Positions 18,022-24,207 of a stretch of 24,207 nucleotides of DNA are shown here, in pieces (the stretch's first letter is position 1; each line of letters starts with the position of its first letter). A model generated the notes under the pieces. That model made no database searches. It had not been told where the DNA came from and saw only the letters and a list, made by a program, of their open reading frames with translations. The DNA lies in the NCBI GenBank assembly GCA_019649035.1, contig BMAT01012433.1, forward strand, positions 12,425 through 36,631, read 5' to 3'. A program made the position numbers and the translations under genes. The stretch is from Elysia marginata. Its lineage: Eukaryota; Mollusca; Gastropoda; Plakobranchidae.

Positions 18022-20220
18022 ATTACAAGTATACTTAACTGAAACTATATGATCATAGGAAAGTCCAATGAAACGATGAGGAGCTTACAGTGTTTGAAAA
18101 GTAAACAATATTCTTAAGTTTTTGTGTTTAAAGCATTTCCAATCAGAGCTGGTTTAAGAGTTTTAAATGAACACACTTCTTCGAGAGGTGAAAGCTTCTC
18201 AGATTTCGGATTATCTGAAAGAGATTGGATTATATAGCCAATCCTGAAGCAAATGTATGGAAAACTTTTAAATAGCGTATACAGTTTTTAAAACTTGATT
18301 CTAATATATGAGAAACGTTGGCAAGTTTATAGTGTGGAAGTAAACTAAGTTTCATTAGTATTATCTTTTGTTACTGTCATTATTGTTATCTTCACGATTC
18401 TGATTATTATTTTTTATATATATCTTTTTATTTTTATCTTAAGTACGTGTAAAAACTGAACACTGTTCTCTTTATGTACCTTGTGACGTCTGCTTTCATT
18501 TTCAAGGACAAAAAAGGGAACTATTTTTCTTTGAAATTGAATGGCTTTTCCTAAGTTCTGTTCTATTTTGTGTGGTTAAAACACACAGTCTATCATAATG
18601 GAGCAGTTGGATAACAGTCATCAGGCATCTTAAGGTATGAACTATAAGGCAGTTTGTTCTTTAAAAAAAGCATTCTCAAACCAACAAAGCTATTAAAAGA
18701 TCGAAGCATAAAATACTGTACTGAACAGTTAAGGTTATTTCTTATCGCGTTTTATGTATCTTAAATAACGTTTAAGGCATCATCTATCTAAATAAATGTT
18801 AAATAGCAACCTTAACTTGAAAGGCATGCCAGTTACTGTAATTAGTATTCACCCAGTATGAAAGATGAATCATACATAAACTTCCAAATAGATTTTACAG
18901 AGTATCCATATCGTGAACTAAGACCAATAACATACGCACCATGCTTAACTAACGTAAACCAGTCCTTAACAAGATCGATTCAAACAAATCATGCAACAAG
19001 TCAAATTTTTACATTTTATAGCGTAAACAACGTTTCCACTTATAGAAAACCGTTGCAAATTGAAAAAAAAACTGACTCCAAACATATCCCTTCGAGCATT
19101 GATAAAAGTAATTTAACACCTGTGATAAAGCGTACGAAGTTAAAATCTTTTCAAAACATTTATATAAAAACATGAGTATTGAGATTATTAGTCCAAGAAA
19201 CAGCACAAAAACGTGAATGACATTTTAAAACTGGGAGAGACCGTACAAAGTTTAAAAATGCAGCTGCAGGGCAAACAAATCTCAATTACTGTGCAAAAAT
19301 GAAGACCTTCTTCTTACTAAGTAGAATCTGTAACGAAAAGGGCAAACAAAAACAGTTTATACAATTTTATAGTCATTTATACGACCTACAATAGACACAC
19401 TATTTTTTCAGAAAATTACAGATTTAACTCCTAAGGTAACAAATCAATTAGTTGCTTTGAAAGAGTGAAAACCAATAAAAAAAAATGCTTGCGTAGGTGG
19501 ATAAAATGCAAGAATCGAAAAAAAAAATTACTATATTTTCTTTTCAAAAATGTTGACACGAGTACGAAAATTTAAAATGCAGAGAGGTGAGCTATACTCA
19601 TAATAATTATCCTCAGTGAATATATACCAGAACGAAAAACTACTATACTGAAAAAGAGTTGTACTTAAAAAAAACAAACTTCATTTGCATTGCAGCAAAG
19701 AAAGATAGGCATTTTTCGATGGTTCCAAAAAAATCAAATTACTAATTTGTTCAAAGGTTTTCCGAAACTTAAAAATTCTATCTACTCAGGTTGACTCGAC
19801 CAAGACAGAATGCCGGGAAGCTCTTCATGTCAGAATGTTGTTGAGCTAATTAGCGATCTACATCTTCACCACAGCATGCTCAACATCGGGCATCAAAGAA
19901 GTTTAAGATTAGAGTAAAAGAACACGAAAGTAGTACGCGTATACGCCCTTTTCTAAATTACTGCAAAACTTAACACTGAAATACAAAAAACAAATTGATC
20001 TTGCAATAGTTACAATGACAGCTTGAATGCAGGTTCAGTTGGGTAATTGTTGTTTCCAATTTTTGGATGAATTTTTGGTTGCTGTTTTTCGTTGTAAAAT
20101 AATTATAGAAAAGAAAAATATAACATTGGAAAACATGAGGCGACCTGTAAAGATACATAGAGCGCACAGTTAGGTCCTCCTAAGAGCATTTTATTGTTGA
20201 TTCTATTCGCTACATAAGTC
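18022..20220. other. About 2.2 kb without a recognised gene
   Basis: Contains an ATT-rich patch near 18360-18440. The longest open frame, 18858-19175 (+), 105 codons from an ATG, has an ordinary residue mix but no recognisable domain, no signal peptide and no splice context. In DNA this AT-rich one or two such frames are expected by chance in a window this size, so it is not called as a gene. Confidence 0.4.
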
Positions 20221-20224
20221 TCTT

Positions 20225-20404
20225 GTGTTGTTGTTATTGTTATTGTTATTATTATTATTATTGTTCTTGTAATTTTTATTATTTCTTATCATTACTATTG
20301 TTATTATTATAACTTTTAATATTACTATTTTTTTCTTTTTTATTATGATGATTATTATTTTGATCATCATTAATATCATTATCCTTATTGTTATTACAAT
20401 TATT

Positions 20405-20443
<39 letters not shown>

Positions 20444-20488
20444 CATATTATTATTACTATTATTATTATTATTTTAATTATTATTATC
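20225..20488. repeat. (ATT)n microsatellite, about 260 bp
   Basis: Long, imperfect ATT/GTT array on the plus strand. The isoleucine-rich frames through it are artefacts. It touches the 3' end of a minus-strand element at about 20489, for which it is probably the expanded tail. Confidence 0.93.
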
Positions 20489-20620
20489 GTCTTTATTTCG
20501 TCAAGACCAAACGGCCAGGACCCACAAAATTTACAGTTGCCTCCTTTAGTCCTACAACTAACGAAGCCCCTATAATCACCTTTTAGCATCAAATCAGGAA
20601 AGGCAGAAGTCCTTGAGTCC
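20489..20620 (-). mobile_element. 3' end of an unidentified retroelement, reverse orientation
   Basis: On the minus strand the segment reads ...CCGTTTGGTCTTGACGAAATAAAGACGA and then ATAATAATAAT into the microsatellite. An AATAAAG signal a few bases before an (ATA)n tail is the usual end of a LINE or SINE. There is no family-specific coding, so identity and 5' limit are unknown. Confidence 0.35.
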
Positions 20621-20974
20621 AAGATAATGAGTGAAAGCCATGAACTTCTCATGATAAAAGTAATTTGTCTTTGTTGGGCTTTGAAATAAGGAAAACAAAC
20701 AAAAGACGTTGATGGTGATGAATATCGTATTCGTAGGAAAAAAAAAGTAATGCAATGACCATACGTAGTGTGAGAGTTATCTTCACTACTAGACGACCGA
20801 TGTCGTGTCAATTAAAAAAAAACTAACAGAAAGTATTTCATCTGTTATCTGTGCTTAGTGTAGATGATAGCACTCAAGGTTAAAATAAATCCAATGCTTG
20901 GTACTTTTAAGCAATTGCGGTCGACTTTGACAGATCGATTGAAATATGGATAGAGGTACCTTAATTTCCTCAGA

Positions 20975-21250
20975 GACCTGACCTGACCTATTGCCTTCCG
21001 CGTCCTAGTCCTCCGACCTGGACGGCTCGGCTGCTTCTCGGATTTTCGTGGTGAACCCTTTCCACTGTTGTCTGTCTTGTGCAGTTGGTCTCAGGTGGTC
21101 AAGATCTTCGTTGGTCTTTAGTCAAGTTCGCCTGTTGGTAAGCGAGAGAGATCCTTGTTGAGGACGTTCGGTAGTGTTGTTATTGGCCTTCCTAGAAACT
21201 TCCCGCCTTTGCGAACAAAGTATGCCTCCATAGATTTATTGGCTGGAATT
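20975..21250 (-). mobile_element. LINE C-terminal remnant with (AGGTC)n tail, reverse orientation
   Basis: On the minus strand from about 21235 the sequence gives YFVRKGGKFLGRPITTLPNV, LNKDLSRL, then in shifted frames LKTNEDLDHLRPTAQDR, WKGFTTKIREAAEPSRSED. 'GRP-TTLP--L--DL', '-L-T-ADL--L---AQDR--W' and '--I--AAEA' occur at the extreme C-terminus of a LINE ORF2 group in invertebrates. The segment ends with three AGGTC units (20975-20989), a short tandem tail. At least two frame changes; dead. Confidence 0.55.
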
Positions 21251-21921
21251 TCTATTCTATTTCTATGGAATTTCCCTCAGAGAAGGGTTTTAGAATTCAT
21301 CTGATGAAGAAGTCAACATCGGTTATATTTCTGCGGACTGCAATTGTTCAGAGCATCCCGTTTTTGCCACTTAATTTTTTTCTAAATTTTCATTCCGAGC
21401 TGTCATTTTTTATTAAAATGTATTCTTTACTGCCGTTAATTTTTTTTATTATGTTTTGTATAATTAAAAAAAAAATATTTCACCACCCTGGACCCAATAT
21501 TTCTTATAAATAGGTAACACTTGTTAAAATGCAGGTTATAATAGAGCAGGGTGTTATTATATGGAAATTCGTGACTAATTTATGGATTGTGGAATTAAAC
21601 AATGTTCCGTCTATGCTAGATATAGGCGCTATTCGCGTAAAGAAGAAGTTAGGCTGGATGAATTTCCACTCAGATTTGCCACTATTTATTACTATTAAAA
21701 GTTACTCTTAAGTCTCCTTCATTTCTCTAGCATTGCCCGTTATAATTAAAATTTAATACAGGTCATTGCTTAAGGCTCTTTACATCTAAAGGATCATATA
21801 ATTCGTTACTAAGAAAAATGAGAGTAACGCCCCTCTGGGTAGAATACAAGCAGAGGGTTTTGCTATTTTACCGGGATCGATACTAATTATAATTTACACT
21901 GATACGGGAAAAAAGGGTTAG
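21251..21921. other. AT-rich DNA without a recognised gene
   Basis: Open frames at 21265-21513 and 21529-21711 (+) are hydrophobic or T-rich and probably chance. Their ends share a weak similarity (NFHSELSFFIK and NFHSDLPLFIT), reflecting a diverged ~50-bp DNA repeat. A 7-bp hairpin (CCCTCTG/CAGAGGG) lies at 21831-21857. Confidence 0.35.
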
Positions 21922-21974
21922 ATTTTAGCAACTAGATTTTTATCTTTATTTTTGGCTTATTTTAACCTACTAAG

Positions 21975-22122
21975 TGGGGCGCAATATTTGAGGACATTTG
22001 ATAGTTTTTTGTCACCCTACATCAAAACTACTAAAGCCATTGACCTCAAATTAAAGCTGCAGCAGGCAATTGATGCTAAAAAGATGGAAATTATCACAAG
22101 TAGCTGTTTAACTGAAGCGTGA
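21975..22122 (+). CDS. Weak candidate for a terminal coding exon, family unknown
   Basis: A frame open from 21922 to the TGA at 22120-22122 gives a C-terminal peptide with a soluble, protein-like composition: GAQYLRTFDSFLSPY, then IKTTKAIDLKLKLQQ, AIDAKKMEIITSSCLTEA. There is no upstream ATG. A T-rich stretch with branch-point-like CTAAC/TAACC words and an AG at 21973-21974 could be a splice acceptor, and AATAAA at about 22249 could serve polyadenylation. Codon use is less AT-biased than the flanks. No family is recognised. The length is not significant on its own, and a stray open stretch is a real alternative. Confidence 0.2.
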
Positions 22123-22954
22123 ATTTTTTATACGGATAAAAAATCAATTGTTCTTTATTGCTTATTTTTACATTCTTTGGTTCTTTTTTTCACAACACAG
22201 ATTTATTTTTCTACCTTAGGAGAAAGAGTAAGTCATGGCCTGTTAAGCAAATAAATATGGCTCCCTAAAACCACAAACTCCATGAAGTCAATTTTCTAAT
22301 AAACAGAAAACAAAAGTTACTGAGCCCACATGGCATTGTTCCACTTCAAATCTGGACGCTCCTACAGAGTTAGACTTTAGGATTTTACTTTGATTTAATT
22401 GTTGGTAAGAGATGGAACAAATTGGTTGAGCTTGAATGATCAACATTATAAGTTAGTTCTTGACTGTTTCCAACCATCTGCATGAAATTAATTGGGAATA
22501 TTTTTCTCTCAAAAAGGGCGGTTTACGAAAAAGTTCCGAATATTCTCTGCAACCAAAAATTTCTGAACATAGATTTAGATCTATATTAAGATCAAGAATC
22601 AAGATGTTGGTCTAGGTTCTAATACATAACTAGAACAAAAAATGTTGACATAAATCTAATCAAAGTGCTTTTGATTTATGTAGTGTTTTTAACTAGCATG
22701 AGTTTTAGGAACATCCATTGCTTGCTATCTGTCAGTTTAAACAGCCTAAAATTTATTCATCGTTAAATAAACCAACACTCGTCATAGCAGTCTTTCAATA
22801 TTATATACTTAAACAATAGGCATTTTAACGGAGGTTTACAGCATAGAAGTGAGAATTGAAACATGCGACTAATTTTCTTTGGCTTCAGCTGCACGCAACA
22901 TGAAAGAAACATTAATGCAAAATCCATCTCATGGCTTAAAACACCGAGCCTAAA
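22123..22954. other. AT-rich DNA without a recognised gene
   Basis: No open frame, repeat or RNA gene that I can support, apart from the AATAAA near 22249 mentioned for the preceding candidate exon. Confidence 0.4.
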
Positions 22955-23102
22955 GCCTTGTTTCCGTGTGTACGTAATGTTTACCTCCCGGTGTCTGCAG
23001 AGCTGCGTGATGCGTATCCGAACGATGGCTGTAGCGTTCGAACACGCACCACGCATAGCGCTTTACGCACTACAGACACTATATGTACAGAATACCCAAG
23101 GG
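22955..23102. mobile_element. CpG-rich foldback, probable MITE core
   Basis: An imperfect palindrome. The inner arms 23004-23024 and 23035-23055 match at about 18 of 21 positions (TGCGTGATGCGTATCCGAACG against the complement of the second arm) around a 10-base loop. GTGTCTGCAG (22991) and CTACAGACAC (23072-23081) extend the pairing outward, with a small insertion in the right arm. CCTTG words and GTAC further out suggest arms reaching about 22955 and 23102. Its CpG-rich composition differs sharply from the AT-rich flanks. Short inverted-repeat elements without coding are typical of MITEs; the superfamily is not known and the target duplication is not clear. Confidence 0.45.
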
Positions 23103-24207
23103 ATGAAAGAGCGAAAGATCGCCATAACAATTTTTCTGAGATTTGTTGTTTTTGTTCAACACAAATTTATCCTAGAAACAAAATTGCGCTTAACACCACC
23201 TAAAAAGCTTTCCTTTCTCTCACTTTACTCTCTTTCAAAATCTTCCAAAAATCTCCGCCAAAACGTGGTTTTTGCTTGCAGGTTTATGAAGTTAACTCAG
23301 CTTGGTTTTAAATTTAAGACTGCACTGTTTGCTGAAAAACCGTAGCTGTAAAGTATGGACCTTGAATGTTCAAAATCAAAGAAAATATCAATACCTTCAT
23401 TTCTCCTGTCCATAGAATGTCAACATTGCTTAAGATTTTTTTGAAGAACGTATTTGTTTAACACTTCTCTTGTAACCATTTTTTGTCCGCCAGGAAAAAA
23501 AAAAAGAAAAGGTGTTTATTTTTACATAAGAGATTTCATTCGTTAACTGACCTTTCTTGAAATTCTACTTAAAAAGAAAACTTAAAGTGTTAAAATGTAA
23601 AGGCTTAGGGCTTAGTTTTACCGAAACATTAGTTGTCCCACCTATACGCTAGGGAAATATGTTTCTGATCCGATGCATATTCTTAAGTTTGTAAAAAAAA
23701 AAAACCAATTTCAAAAGCTTGTCGTGACCCGCTGTGCCAAGACCTGTCGTTATTGTGGTAGTTCCATTTCTGTTAAGAAAGTTTCCATGACAAAATAAAA
23801 TTTAAACAAAAATACCGAAATAGAAAGAGAACAAGGGAAGGGGGGAGGCGGAGGGTTCTCTCAGTAATGTTAAAGCGAAGAATGAGAAAAAAATTAGGTT
23901 CTTACTGGTCAATCGTGATTCTCCGTCGAATGTTTTGGACATGAAGATACTGTTATAGGATATAATATTACATAGTGTACCAGAATGACAAGAGTCGGTT
24001 ACATTAGTAAAGTCCAGTGCTCGTGTGTGTGTGTGTGTGTAGGACAGCAACATTAGAGTCAGGGGGAAGCTGTAATGCAATTTTAGTTTAGGGTGAAATG
24101 AGATTACATGAGACATGAGCAAAACAACGTAAGGACAAGAGAGAAATACGAAAGAAAATATAATTTATAAAAGTGAAAGACAGAGAGCGAGAGGAAACAG
24201 AGAGAGA
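23103..24207. other. About 1.1 kb without a recognised gene, with short simple repeats
   Basis: A G-rich purine patch (GGGAAGGGGGGAGGCGGAGGG) begins near 23834, a (GT)n run lies at 24023-24040, and a GA-rich stretch starts near 24176 and runs off the window end. No coding, RNA or transposon feature recognised. Confidence 0.45.
24023..24040. repeat. (GT)n microsatellite
   Basis: Nine uninterrupted GT units. Confidence 0.9.

Noticed and set aside
18858-19175. 105-codon plus-strand frame as a host gene
   Set aside because: No domain, signal or splice context; one or two frames of this length are expected by chance at this AT content.
20345-20575. Plus-strand poly-isoleucine frame
   Set aside because: Translation of the ATT microsatellite.
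21831-21857. Terminator-like hairpin CCCTCTG/CAGAGGG
   Set aside because: Eukaryotic context, no adjacent gene, 7-bp stem well within chance.
22863-23345. 160-codon plus-strand frame, the longest non-repeat ATG frame
   Set aside because: It reads through a palindromic foldback, overlaps frames of similar length on the other strand and in another frame, and has no family resemblance.

Overview
This is an AT-rich, intron-style, repeat-crowded eukaryotic window. It shows no sign of bacterial or organellar organisation: no operons, tRNA/rRNA genes or CRISPR. The repeat set points to a spiralian invertebrate, most likely a mollusc: CR1/L2-like and Rex1-like LINEs with 'GCGCT..ATAAAT' + (ATT)n tails, a CsRn1-like Gypsy relic, a Tc1 element, and a SINE-like box resembling those of cephalopods. 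The organism call is an inference from repeat style, not proven by any host gene.

Layout. 1-620: a 92-bp direct repeat enclosing about 420 bp. About 640-2047: a decayed LINE (+) whose tail has grown into an (ATT)n/(AGT)n microsatellite. 2048-3880: no recognised gene. About 3880-4056: a probable LINE tail ending in (TTATTC)n. 4730-4802 (-): the best candidate host gene piece, a first coding exon for a signal peptide ending at a GTGAGT donor. 5030-7100: unannotatable AT-rich DNA, then a 330-bp purine (GA) tract abutting a reverse-oriented LINE tail. 7450-8060: Penelope-like and SINE-like terminal motifs. 8150-10087: two nested LINEs, the inner one with a 9-bp target-site duplication inside the outer one's tail.

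10.3-13.9 kb holds a broken CsRn1-like Gypsy fossil on the minus strand (protease, RT, RNase H and integrase relics) with two striking perfect inverted repeats: a 114-bp one within its integrase region and a 32-bp LTR-end/primer-site foldback at its 5' side. 14258-15530 is an internally deleted Tc1 transposon with both 27-bp TIRs and flanking TA; it lies inside what may be an LTR remnant. 15.6-20.2 kb has no recognised gene. 20.2-21.3 kb carries an (ATT)n array beside the 3' end of an unidentified element and a LINE C-terminal remnant (-). 21.9-22.1 kb has a weak candidate terminal exon. About 22955-23102 is a CpG-rich foldback that looks like a MITE.

I found no convincing new functional system. 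The most distinctive signals are the paired perfect inversions in the Gypsy relic, the precise LINE-in-LINE nesting, and the isolated signal-peptide exon.
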